DNA of 41,846 bases from Zygnema circumcarinatum. Its lineage: Eukaryota > Streptophyta > Zygnematophyceae > Zygnematales > Zygnemataceae. How positions within the stretch are numbered: the stretch's first letter is position 1; each line of letters opens with the position of its first letter. Under the pieces are notes generated by a model, which saw only the letters and a program-made list of their open reading frames with translations, was not told where the DNA came from and did not search any database. The stretch lies in assembly GCA_037447605.1 (NCBI GenBank), contig CM074819.1, positions 1,698,789 through 1,740,634 of the forward strand, written 5' to 3'. Position numbers and translations under genes: made by a program. This document shows positions 23,201 through 34,600 of the stretch, piece by piece.

Positions 23201-26200
23201 ATTACTGCAGCTGATGGGGCTCCACCACAGCGACTCTATGGCTGTCAATGGAATGTTGTATATGCTCGGGCGCAGTCATCTGATGGTATGCTGCTTCCAT
23301 ATTCTTTGTTCTTGTTGTTTGGATTAAACAATCTTGTGAATAAAGGTCCTGCTTAAACAGAATGCGTTTATCGTCTAGGCCCTAGCATTTCATTCCGTTA
23401 AACTTGAAAAGGAGTTTGAACTTGAAAAGCTGCTAAATGTTCTGGAAGACTACTTTTTGGGATGGCAAGAAAGCCATCTAAGTTCTGAAAATGTTTTATC
23501 AAACGGAAACATCATCTAGGTGCTATCCACTTGAACCATGCTAAAGTATTAACTCACACATCTTTCCTTCAAGGAAGAAAAAAAAAGGTAGCTCCGTCCC
23601 GCCTTGCCGCATGTATAAGCCATGCTAATGTGAATCCTGAAATTCTCTCCCTTTTTATTATTGTAGGTGTTCCCCCATTGGTCTCAAGGCGAGTGCTGGA
23701 GATTCTCACCTATTTGGCCAGACATCATAGCCAAGTTGCTCATCAGTTATTGCTTCTTGAGAGACCGGAAAGTACTACAATCCCACAACAAGGTTTGCTT
23801 TCACCTCGTGCGAAAGAAAAGGGGAAAGCCAAAATTATGGAGCCGGCTACTCCTTTCGAGAAGGCTGGAGAGAAAGTGAAAGAGGTCCCCTTAATTTTGC
23901 TTCTGAAATTGCTGAACCAACCGTTGTATTATCGGAGTAGTGCTCATTTGGAACAGGTGAGTCAGGCAAACATGTAGAAGTGCCAGTTATATGTTACTTT
24001 TCTGCATTGTTAAAGTAGGGTTATTTGTAAAGTAGACATGAGACTGCTCTGTGTTAGTGTATGGATAGTCTTCTCATGGGAAGGAAATAACCCTAATGTG
24101 GCGAAAAAGCCTAGTTAACAGTCAGTTTTGAACTCCCAGCAGTTTTCTTGCCTCGTCATTCGCTCTGCAAGTGCTGCTGACATGATTTATTACTCCATAA
24201 TCTTTGAGTTATTGTTATGTTTAACCTCGTACTTTAGGACGCTTTATAGCTATCCCTCCTCTGTTTCCTTTGTCCCTTCATTTGTTGTGCAAGCTCTAAC
24301 TTCCTGATCTATCTATCTTTGTCCTGGTCTTTTGTTCCTTCTCCTCTCTCTTTCTCACTCTCTCTCTTTCTCTTTTTCTCTCTCTCGCTCCCACTCTCCT
24401 GCCAGGTCATGGGCCTGCTTGAGGTAGTCGCTCGCAGTGCTGGAGTAGAGGCAACAGAGTCCCGCAATCGAATAAAAGCAGCAGCCGCTGCAAGGGCTGC
24501 TGAGATCGCTTCAGCAGCAGCAGCAGCTGCTGCTCATGCTGCTGCTGCTGCACGTGCAAACCTACCCTCCATAGGTCCTGCTATTACATCACAAACTACA
24601 GTCCAACCCATGTCAGAAGCAAGCCCAGAAATTGCAGAAACAGCACTTCAAATCTCCTCTACCCCTTCAGTGGCTGCTGCGGAAGAAGAGGCTACTCTTC
24701 CTTCTCATGTTGAAGGTTCTGAAGGAGGTGAAGCTGTGGCTATGGCTACCACGGAGACGGGTACAGGCGGTGGTGTAGAAGTGGAACAAGGAGCTGCAAA
24801 TGAGCGAGAGAGAGGAAGGGATGGTGGGAGAGAAGGTGGAATGCCTGTAGAAAAGGTAGAGGCAGGTGAAGCTCAGCAGGGGCCTACATCTGTAATAGAG
24901 CCTGAAGGAGGCCCTCTACCAATGGCATTGACTGTACTGTCTGAATTGCCCAAGACTGAGCTGCAAGTACTCTGCCAATTATTAGCCCGGGAAGGGTGAG
25001 ATTCCCTCTCTCTTATTGCAGAGACCTCTTTCAACGTTTGTTCATTTATATTGAAGAAATGCACCGTCGATGTTGTATTTTACTTATGAAGTTTTTCATT
25101 TTTTTTCTGTAGGTTATCCGACACTGCTTATGCGCGAGTCTCCACTGTTTTGAAGCTTCTTGCTGATGCTGTTCCCCCACATCGTCTGCTCTTCATAGAG
25201 GAGTTGGCTGAAGCTGCTCGTCAGCTTAGTGGGCGGGCAATAGCAGAGCTGCAAGCACTGGGAGAGAATGAAGCCGTTCTGAATAGCAGCTCAATGGCAG
25301 GGGCCGCTACTTTACGAGTGCTGCAGACTCTAAGTGCTCTGCTCTCTATGAGCGGGAGTTTGAAGGTGAGAGAAACTGGGGTGAGGTCTTTTATGAATTC
25401 GATGACTATTTCCTCTCTACAACTGTTTGCCACTCGGCTGAGTTTGTCTAATGAACTTTCTAAGGCTTCTTCTACGGACTACGGTATTCATGCAAGCAGG
25501 TTTCTATTACTTCTATTACTATTACTTATTATTATTATTTTTTCTATTACTAGGTTTCAGATACTGGGCTTTAAGCTGTGTTTGTAACATCAAGAACAGC
25601 TCTCTTTCCCAGCTTGCCCTGTGCATCCTGAGCTCTACCTTCATTCCCTTCATCTTTCTTTGCGAAGAAATTTATCATCTTGTTCGATTCGGCCTTCAGC
25701 AAGTTGCCTATTGTTCTCAAGACTCAACTAAGAACAAAGTGCACATTGTTATTATACAGACAAACCTTAGCCCATCTTCCACTGCTGAAATCATCCTAAT
25801 CCTACTCGTCCCGTGTACTTCCTCCTTTTTGTTCTCAGGAACAGGAAGGAGAATCTGCAGCTCAAGAGAAGGAGGACGGATTAGCAGTTGCAATTGAGCT
25901 TAATTCAGCATTAGAACCTCTCTGGCAAGGCCTCAGCTTATGTGGTACGAAATTTGAAGCTCGTCTTGGAAACTCTGCTACATTCAGTGGCGCTACAGCC
26001 GCCGAAACTGCAGCAGGGGGAGCCGCTACAGGAGCTGTCACTCCTCTCCCACCCGGAATTCAGAAGCTTCTTCCCTTTGTAGAGGCATTTTTCGTGCTAT
26101 GTGATCGACTGAGAGCAGGTCAGGGAGAGGTAGAACTTGGGGATGAAGTTGTTGGAAAGGCAGTGCCTCGTTCTCCAAGTGTGAATGGAGCAGGCCCGTT

Positions 26201-29200
26201 TTTAGCTGCTTTGCCATCTGCAGATAAGGGAGGGCCTTCATCTTCTTCAAAGGGAATAGTTTCGGTGGTTGGAAATCGAACTGGGAACTCGGTTTCTGAG
26301 AGGGGAGGAACTACCCTTAATAGATTTGCGGAAAAGCACAAGCGTCTATTGAATGCGTTTATCCGACAAAACCATAGTCTTCTAGAGTCGTCCCTTTCGC
26401 TTTTGTTGCGGACTCCCCGACTGCTTGACTTTGACAACAAAAGGACTTATTTCCGAAGCAGAATTCGACAGCAGCATGAGCAGCCTCACTATGGGACTCT
26501 GCGAATCAGCGTGAGGAGGGCGTATATTTTGGAAGATTCCTACAACCAGGTGGAAACCTTTGTTTGGTGACTCCTTGAATGTTGAGTCTTTGGGTAGTGA
26601 GGATATTCGCAGGGTTCATAAACAGTCTATAATCTAAGGCTTGTAAGGTTTCCTTTTCAGCATCTTCAAGTTTGTAGATGGGTTTTGTCCCTAAAATCTA
26701 TGTCTGGAGATGCGGAATTTCAGTGTTTCCATTCTAATTTTGGGTCTGAATCTTTTCTGGATATGATGGGATGCGTGGGTTGGCAGCTTCGAATGCGAAC
26801 TCCTGAAGAGCTCAAAGGGCGATTAACTGTACAGTTCCAAGGGGAGGAAGGAATCGATGCGGGAGGGCTTACACGAGAGTGGTATTTGCTCCTTTCTAGA
26901 GTAATCTTCGATAAGGGAGCTCTACTTTTTACAACTGTCGGCAATGATTCCACATTTCAGCCTAATCCTAATTCGGTTCTTCAGCCCGAACACCTCTCTT
27001 ATTTCAAGTTTGTGGGCCGAGTGGTAAGTTTGCTGGGCCACCTCATTATCAAAATCATCTTCTCCACTTTCAGAACCTCTATATTCTCATTCTTTTCATA
27101 TGCGAGGGAATCCGATGCTCTTGCAAGTATCTCAGTTTGCCTACCCTGAAGGAACTTTATGGACCCGTCAAACCCTAGAATCATTAATATCAACAAATCT
27201 GTGCGTTATGGTTCACTTGATGACCGGAGTCTCCCTCTCCTGTCTCCCTCTCTTCCCCACCTTAGCTTAAGATATTAAGCTTAACGGAACTGGTGCAGGT
27301 TGCTAAAGCGCTATATGATGGACAGCTTCTTGATGTTTACTTCACTCGTTCATTCTATAAGCATATCTTGGGAACAAAAGTAACGTACCATGACATTGAA
27401 GCCATTGATCCGGACTACTACAAGAACCTGAAATGGATGCTTGAGGTCAGTTTTCTCCTCTCTGCCATGTTTTGTCGGCCCACTCAAACTGCTTTTCAGT
27501 TATGTTGGTTTATTTTGAACCTTTTCGCAGAGGGCAATATTGGCTTAGGCTTAGCCTCTAGAACATCCCAGAGAATGCTCTGAATCATCATTACTGACAA
27601 AACACCCCTCTTACCCACCCCCCCAAATAAAAACGATGTGCTGCAGAATGACATCAGCGACATCTTGGACCTCACTTTCAGTATGGATGCAGATGAAGAA
27701 AAGCACATTCTGTATGAGAAGGGAGAGGTATGCACGCCGCCTCCTACCTGAAAGAATATTTCATCATGTAACTTTGCTTAGGTCTGTAGTCATTAGTGGG
27801 TAGAATTTCCTAGACTGAAAAATGTGCCCTTCGGTTCCCCAATGGCGACTGCATTGCAAAAGTGGTCTCATGCCAAAGGGGTCAGTAGCGGGCAGAAAGA
27901 AATAGAAAAAAATTCTAAGGGAGGGTGCGAATATAAGCGAGACAAGCTGAATCTTGGAATCCCAGGGCTATATAAAACTCTGCCAGGGTCTGAAGCTGAC
28001 TCAAGCCCTCCCTCACATTTCTCTCAGCTTGACTATCTCATATGCTTTACGAGAGAGAGATAGGAGGTTAGCTGTTCCAATTATCCTTATGCATGCTTGT
28101 GTTGTAAGGTGGATGTTTGAGGAAAGAGCTCTGAAAGCTCATTGCAAAGCTCATTCTCTGAACTCCCTTTTTTATATACTTTACTTTTTGTTTGCTGCAT
28201 ATTCTGACATCGTGGATATGGGGCTGAAAACAGGTGACGGACTATGAGCTGATTCCGGGAGGGCGAAATGTGCGTGTAACGGAAGAGAACAAGCATGAAT
28301 ATGTGAACCATGTTGCGGAGTATAGAATGACTGTTGCCATTAGACCGCAGATCAACGCTTTTCTGGAAGGTTTCAACGAGCTGATTTCGAGAGATCTGAT
28401 CTCAATTTTCAATGACAAGGAACTCGAACTACTAATATCTGGACTCCCTGAAATCGACAGTAAGTCCTTTTATTTCTCAGCAACTGAAATAGAATAAGAT
28501 AATGGAGGTTAGGATAATGCAGTTAGGCTACAAGAGGATTGATCTCGGGCAGTTCTGAACAGATGAATGCGTGCATTATAGATGGCATTATCCCTATTTG
28601 AGTCTAATTTGCATCACGGCATTAACGCTATTTGGGTCTAATTTGCACTATGGGATTAACCCTATGTGGGTCTTGTATGCGTTCTGGGATCAGTCCTATT
28701 TAGGTCTAATATGCTTTATGGGATCAACCTTTTTTTTGGGGCTGATTTGTGCTTTGTGGGTGCGGCCTCTCTCTCTCTCTCTCTCTCTTGCTTCTTGCAG
28801 CTGAGAATCTGCGAGCCAATACGGAGTACACAGGATACACTGTGGCAAGCCCTGTCGTTCAGTGGTTCTGGGAGGTAGTGAGAGCATTTTCTAAGGAGGA
28901 TTGTGCTCGACTTCTGCAGTTCATCACCGGCACATCCAAGGTCAGCTCTATCACAACAAGCTCTCTCTCAAACTCTCTTTTCAGCTCCTATCAAGGGGCT
29001 GTCACTCTCTCTCAGCCTCACTTAGGGGCTCTGAGGAGGCCTTAACACTGGGAGAGGGTAGAGGCAGAGGGCAGGCAAAGGGTTGAGAACTATGGGTATT
29101 TGGACCTTATTGCTCTGCTCCATAGAAAGCGGCAAGGTGGTCGTAGTGAAGAACGGAGTCGCCCTTTTCATTCTTGAGCGGCAGTGGACATCAGCCCGAA

Positions 29201-30226
29201 CCCTCCCTGAATCCTAGCCTCCTTCTTTATATCCCTCTCTCTCTCCCTCCCTCCATCCCTCCCTCCCTCCCTCCCTCCCTCCTTCCTTCCTCTCCTCCTT
29301 CCTGCTGTTGCTATGGACTACAACATTGCGACAACCTCTCAGTAGAGTTTATGTATACTCTTTGAAGGCAGGTTCTGATTCGTTCCTTTTTTTGGGTGGG
29401 GTTGTATTATGCTTGGATTGCAGGTGCCTTTGGAGGGATTCAGGGCCTTGCAGGGCATTTCAGGTCCACAGAAGTTTCAGATTCACAAAGCTTACGGCGC
29501 ACCTGAGAGACTCCCATCTGCTCATACATGGTATGCTCTCTCTCTCCCTCTCTCTCTCCCTCTCTCTCTCCCATCTCTCTTCCCCCCTCCCCCTCTCTCT
29601 CTCGCTTTCTCTCTTTCTCTCTAAATCTTTCTGTCGTCTTCCTCGCCACCCCGCCTCCTTGTCTCTCGTTTCCTGTCATTTCCTTTCTTCCACATTCCCT
29701 GTCCAGCTTCCGTTCCCTTCCGCAGTCTCCCTTTCCTGTTTGGTAATTGTGTTGTAAACTGATGCATGTTTTGATCTCACCCCTCTCCCCAGTCATTCTC
29801 CTCTCCCCTCCCCCACTACCTCTCGTCCTCGAGTCCAATCTGTCCACATCCTATCTCCCTTCACTCCTCCTATCGGACCTTTCTCATGAGACACCCAAAC
29901 AATCCAACCTCACTGACCTTCCTTGCACCATGAGCATGCCAAGTCTCACACATGCATGGCGAGTGTAAGCGCGAGAGAGCGGGGTACGCACTGAACATGG
30001 TTTCTGTACATGGTCCCGCTGTAGAGAGGGAGGGGGACAGAGAGAGAGAGAGAGGAAGAGAGAGAGAGAGGGAGAGGGAGGGAGGCACGCACTGAACATA
30101 GTTTCTCTATGTGGGGCCTACAGTTTCAACCAATTGGACCTTCCCGAATACCCCTCCAAGGAACAACTCCAGGAGAGGCTCCTTCTGGCCATTCATGAAG
30201 CCAGTGAGGGCTTCGGTTTCGGTTAA
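11264..30226 (+). CDS. Giant HECT-type E3 ubiquitin ligase, UPL1/UPL2-like
   Basis: Eighteen exons join in frame to about 4238 aa: 11264-11296, 11563-11670, 11916-12122, 12721-14221, 14502-21844, 22325-22753, 23075-23285, 23667-23956, 24406-24995, 25113-25365, 25839-26549, 26787-27023, 27299-27445, 27647-27727, 28234-28459, 28801-28940, 29424-29530 and 30124-30226 (stop TAA). The start ATG is in GCCACCATGA and opens MKAKKKRG. The N-terminal third (about 45-900) matches the DUF908/DUF913 armadillo-like region ([24 protein letters not shown]-type repeats). A UBA domain is at about 1367-1412 ([16 protein letters not shown]), a UIM-like helix at about 1418-1434, a Lys/Glu stretch at about 1852-1885 and a very acidic region at about 2361-2453. 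The DUF4414 region (about 2966-3100) has repeated [13 protein letters not shown]-like motifs. The HECT domain is about 3870-4238 with catalytic Cys at about 4205 in AHTC. Plant UPL1/2 are about 3650-3700 aa; this is longer. The second intron appears to start with GC. UPL ligases attach ubiquitin to substrates via a Cys thioester. Confidence 0.95.
22484..22551 (+). repeat. GGA repeat encoding poly-glycine in UPL
   Basis: GGA/GGT trinucleotide array within UPL exon 6 encoding a run of about 20 glycines, between the DUF4414 region and the segment [14 protein letters not shown]. It keeps frame and is probably a flexible linker. Confidence 0.85.
24336..24400 (+). repeat. CT tract at UPL acceptor
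   Basis: CTCTCT/TTTCTC run directly before the acceptor at 24404-24405 (CTGCCAG). It serves as an extended polypyrimidine tract for exon 9. The exon then encodes an Ala-rich segment made by GCA/GCT repeats (about 24478-24555). Confidence 0.8.
28594..28729 (+). repeat. 34-bp minisatellite in UPL intron 15
   Basis: Four diverged head-to-tail copies of a 34-bp unit beginning CTATTTGGGTCTAATTTGCA, with starts near 28594, 28628, 28662 and 28696. The array ends about 70 bp before the exon 16 acceptor and is unrelated to the GA/CT tracts. Confidence 0.75.
29235..29302. repeat. CCCT tetranucleotide repeat
   Basis: (CCCT)n array with a few CATC and CTTC interruptions, in UPL intron 16. Confidence 0.9.
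29533..29632. repeat. CT-rich tract in UPL intron 17
   Basis: CTCTCTCCCTCTCT run directly after the exon 17 donor at 29531. The same intron holds a GA tract near its acceptor, giving complementary arms. Confidence 0.85.
30019..30085. repeat. GA-rich tract in UPL intron 17
   Basis: GAGAGA/GGGAGG run about 40-100 bp before the acceptor of the last UPL exon. It is flanked by two copies of a CGCACTGAACAT(G/A)GTTTCT element at about 29988 and 30089. Confidence 0.85.
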
Positions 30227-31079
30227 CCATTCGGACATTGGAGCATTGGCTGGTCAGGTCTGGGCAGGGTGGGCCTATCTGGCACGCGTGTCAGTTGGTG
30301 TGGTAATCGGTGCAGGGAGGATAGCTTGCAGATGCTCTTATTCTCCTCACTATTCGCAGTGTGGTAGTGAATCTCTTTCTCTCCCTCGCCTGCCCCCCCC
30401 CTTGTTTCTTTCCTCTTTTTCTCTCTCTATCATTTCCACCCCGCCCCCCTCTCTCTCTCTCTCTTTGTTAGAAAAATGTTGGAGGTGCAGGCGACAAAAC
30501 AGCTCTGTAATGTTCTGTAAATGAACTGCTCCGTGGTTTTAGGCCGCACAGTCGCTGGCATCAAACCTTCCTTAGATGCCACTCGTTTTTTTTTCTTCGG
30601 AATCATTCGGAATGAAATGTTTTCTACACTCCAGGCGGCCCTATGGCGGCCTCGTTTTGAGTCGAGTACGGCTGTTGATGTCTTTATCTCTCCCTCACTT
30701 GTTCTAACGTTTTGAACATGCCTACTCTGTGTGTGTGTCTGCCTGTGCGTGTGTCGAAAGTGCCTGTCTGCTTCTGTCTGTCCCACTTGGCCTCTGCATT
30801 TGTCTACATCTTTGTCCGTGCCTTTGTCTGTGTTCGCGCCTGTACAATTGTGTCAGTTTGTCTGTGCTTTTCGAAATGCTTACGCAGGATGAGAAAAATA
30901 AACAATAGACAAGACACAAAGACATATTTGCAATTCGCGAAGACAAAATCAAAAAGTCTTGACTGTTGCAGTAGTTAAAAAGTAGTTTCATACAAAACAA
31001 TAATTGCTATCTGAAATGACCTAAAGCCGCACAATCCGCTTTCCTAGAAACAACCAAAATCTTACCTCTTTGAGGCTGA

Positions 31080-31265
31080 CCCCAAATCCCTGTGACCCAA
31101 TGCCCTGAAAACCCCAAAACTCTGAAAATCCTAAAAACTAACGCCTAAAACCCAGAAACTTAAAGATCCCAAACCCCTAAAACCCTGTGAACCCAAACAC
31201 CCCAGAACTGAAACTTCTGACCTTAAAATCCTCTTAGTCTAAATCCCTAAAGCCTACTTCTGTAC
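31080..31265. repeat. Degenerate CCCTAAA-like array
   Basis: Many imperfect 8-12 bp units of the type AACCCTAAAACCC, CCCAAACCCC and CCTAAAGCC follow one another on the plus strand. It is strongly C/A-rich and resembles heavily decayed telomere-type sequence or a simple satellite. Confidence 0.55.
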
Positions 31266-31392
31266 AAAAAAAAACGTATCAGCCTCACAACTCTTGAGGC
31301 TATCAAGATCGAGCAACATCCTCTCCAGCCCAACAAATCGCTGAGTGAACCAAAACAGCTCCTTGCGACTGCCCTGTCCTACCCGAAACACC

Positions 31393-31600
31393 CATCTCTC
31401 TCTCTCTCTCATTCTCTCCTTCCCTCTCCCCCTCCCCTCTCTCTCTCCCTCCCTTTCCCTCTTCCTCTCCCTCTCCCTATCCCCCTCTCCCCCTCTCCCT
31501 CTCCCCCTCTCCTCCTTCCCCCCTCTCCCCCTCCCTCTCCCTCCCCCTCAACCTCTCCCTCTCCCTCTCCCTCTCCCTCTCTCCCTCTCCCCCCCCCCAC
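31393..31600. repeat. CCCTCT array downstream of mutase stop
   Basis: CTCTCT/CCCTCTCC array on the plus strand reaching the mutase stop codon at 31603. It would be purine-rich in the mutase 3' UTR. Confidence 0.9.
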
Positions 31601-31602
31601 TC

Positions 31603-34600
31603 TCAGCTCGCGCTCTCCTCCACCTCCGCCTGTCCGCTCGAAATTTTCGACAAAATTTCAAGCGCTGCCGCCGGGACGCGTGTCCCCGGGCCAAAGATCG
31701 CCCCCACTCCGCTCTCAAAGAGGAAGGAGTAGTCCCCCGGAGGGACCACGCCCCCGACCACCACCAAAATGTCCCCAACATTTTGCTCCTTCAGCTCTTG
31801 CATCAGCTCCGGGATGAGGGTGCGATGTCCCGCCGCCTGCACAGAGAGAGAGAGAGAGAGAGAGAGGAGGGAGAGGGAGGGAGAGAGGGAGGGAGGGAGA
31901 GAGAGAGGAAGAGAGAGAGCGAGATTTTTTTTGATTAAAAATGATCATGTTTTCTCAAAGTATTTCGTTCTTGAGACCTTTTCTTTTTCCTTTCTCAGCA
32001 ATCCTTCACTGTTTCGTTTTAATCCTTCCTTTCGCCACCTCTTTTCACATTTCTATTCATTCCAATGCTCGTTTTCATATTCTTTCGGTTTTTTAGCACT
32101 GTATATAGAACTTAAAATTAGCACCTTATTATCTTTTTTTTCACAGAGAGTGGTGTGGGAGAGGGAGTGGGAGAGGGAGAGGACCTGCGAGCTGACTCCC
32201 ACGCAGTGCACGTCCGCCTCCATGGCGTGCCTCGCCACCTCTTTGGGCGTCTGAAAGAGCGGCCCAATGTCCACATCGAACCCGAGGTCCGCCAAACCCG
32301 TCGCGATCACCTGAGCCACCCGGCCCGCACGTCACGTCGATGTCATCGTTTCTTCCTCTTCTTCTCTCTCTTCTCTTCTCTCTCTCTCTTCTTCTTCTCT
32401 TCTCTCTCTCTCTCTTCTCTCTCTGTTCCCTTCTTCCCACTTCGCGTCTTCATTCTTCTCTTCTCCTGCCCCTGCCTCGCCCACGCCTGTCCCACTCCCT
32501 CTCCTTCCTCCCCTGCTCATCCTCACTCTTTTCCTTTCCCCTCCCTCCCACTCCTCCCCACCTTCTACTGTCCCTCTCCGTTTCCTCCTGCCTCCCTCCT
32601 CCCGCCCCTCTGCTCCTCCCCACTTCCTCCCACTTCCATCTCAACCTCCTTCCCACCTCTCTCTGCCCTTCTTCTCCCTCCCTCCCTTCTCCTCTCCCTT
32701 CCTTTCTCTCCCTCTTCCTCTTCTTCTTCCTCCCTCCTCTCCTCTTTCTTCCTCCTCCTCTCCCTCTCTCCTCTCCTCTCTCACTCTCTCCTCCCTTCCC
32801 TCCTTCTCCCTCTCCTCTCCTCCTCTCCTTCTCCTTCTCCTCTCCTTCCTCTCCTCCTCTCCTCTCCCCCACCTTGGCCCCTCTGTCATGTCCGTCCTGT
32901 CCCATCTTCGCCACAAGAATGCGCGGCCGCCGTCCCGCCCTCAAAGCAAAGGCCTCCGCCGCCGCCTTCGCACGAGATATCTCGTCTGAATCTCCTCCGT
33001 ACTCTCCGCTGCAACAGAGAGAGAGAGAGAGGGAGAGAGAGAGAGGAGGGGGAGAGAGAGAGGGGGAGAGAGAAACAGAGGGAGAGAGAGAGGGGGAGAG
33101 AGAAACAGAGGAAGAGAGAGAGGGAGAGAGAAACAAAGGGAGAGAGAGAGGGGGAGAGAGAGAAACAGAGGGAGAGAGGGAGGGGGAGACAGAAACAGAG
33201 GGAAAGAGAGGGGGAGAGAGGAACAGAGGGAGAGAGGGAGGGAGAGAGAGAAACAGAGGGAGAGAGGGAGGGGGAGAGAGAAACAGAGGGAGAGAGAGAG
33301 GGGGTGAGAAACAGAGGGAGAGAGAGAGGGGGAGAGAGAAACAGAGGGAGAGAGAGAGGGGGAGAGAGAAACAGAGGAGAGAGAGGGAGGGGGAGAGAGA
33401 AAGAGAGAGAGAGGGAGGGGGAGAGAGAAACAGAGGGAGAGAGAGAGAGAGTGACACAGAGGGAGAGGAGAGGGGGAGAGAAACAGAGGGAGAGAGAGAG
33501 GGAGTGAGAAACAGAGAGAGAGAGGGGGAGAGAGAACAGAGAGAGAGAGAGGGAGAGGGAGAGAGAAACAGAGGGAGAGAGAGAGGGGGAGAGAGAAACA
33601 GAGGGAGAGAGAGAGGGAGTGAGAAACAGAGGGAGAGAGAGAGGGGGAGAGAGAAACAGAGGGAGAGAGAGAGGGGAGAGAGAAACAGAGGGAGAGAGAG
33701 AGGGGGAGAGAGAAACAGAGGGAGAGAGAGGGGGAGAGAGAAACAGAGAGAGAACAGAGGAGAGAGAGAGGGAGAGAGAGAAACAGAGGGAGAGAGAGAG
33801 AGGGAGAGAGAGAGAGGGGGGAGAGAGAAACAGAGGGAGAGAGAGAGGGAGTGAGAAACAGGGGGAGAGAGAGAGGGAGAGAGAGAAACAGAGGGAGAGA
33901 GGAGAGAGGGAGAGAGAAACAGAGGGAGAGAGAGAGGGGGAGAGAGAAACAGAGGGAGAGAGAGAGGGGGAGAGAGAAACAGAGGGAGAGAGAGGGGGAG
34001 AGAGAAACAGAGGGAGAGAGAGAGGGAGAGAGAAACAGAGGGAGAGAGAGAGGGGGAGAGAGAAACAGAGGGAGAGAGGAACAGAGGGAGAGAGAGAGGG
34101 GGAGAGAGAAACAGAGGGAGAGAGGGAGGGGGAGAGAGAAACAGAGGAAGAGAGAGAGGGAGAGAGAAACAAAGGGAGAGAGAGAGGGGGAGAGAGAGAA
34201 ACAGAGGGAGAGAGGGAGGGGGAGAGAGAAACAGAGGGAAAGAGAGGGGGAGAGAGGAACAGAGGGAGAGAGGGAGGGAGAGAGAGAAACAGAGGGAGAG
34301 AGGGAGGGGGAGAGAGAAGAGAGAGGAGAAACAGAGGGAGAGAGAGAGGGGGAGAGAGAAGGGGGAGAGAGAAACAGAGGGAGAGAGAGAGAAACAGAGG
34401 GAGAGAGAGAGGGAGAGAGAAACAGAGGGAGAGAGAGAGGGGGAGAGAGAAACAGAGGGAGAGAGAGAGGGGAGAGAGAAACAGAGGGAGAGAGAGAGAA
34501 ACAGAGGGAGAGAGAGGGGGAGAGAGAAACAGAGGGAGAGAGAGAGGGAGAGAGAGAAACAGAGGGAGAGAGAGAGGGAGAGAGAAACAGAGGGAGAGAG

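Larger units (their letters stand above)
30227..31602. other. Convergent spacer with two 3' ends
   Basis: Both flanking genes end here (UPL on plus, mutase on minus). TGTAA, the polyadenylation signal of many green algae, occurs twice at about 30505-30520 and could end the UPL transcript. A TGTCTG/TGTGTG-rich stretch is at about 30727-30870, a decayed CCCTAAAA-like stretch at about 31080-31265, and a CT-rich tract from 31393 runs to the mutase stop codon. I see no gene. Confidence 0.5.

Noticed and set aside
32155-33854. 450- and 504-codon plus-strand frames crossing the mutase exons
   Set aside because: They are shadows over the CT-rich intron and GA-rich satellite, antisense to proven mutase exons.
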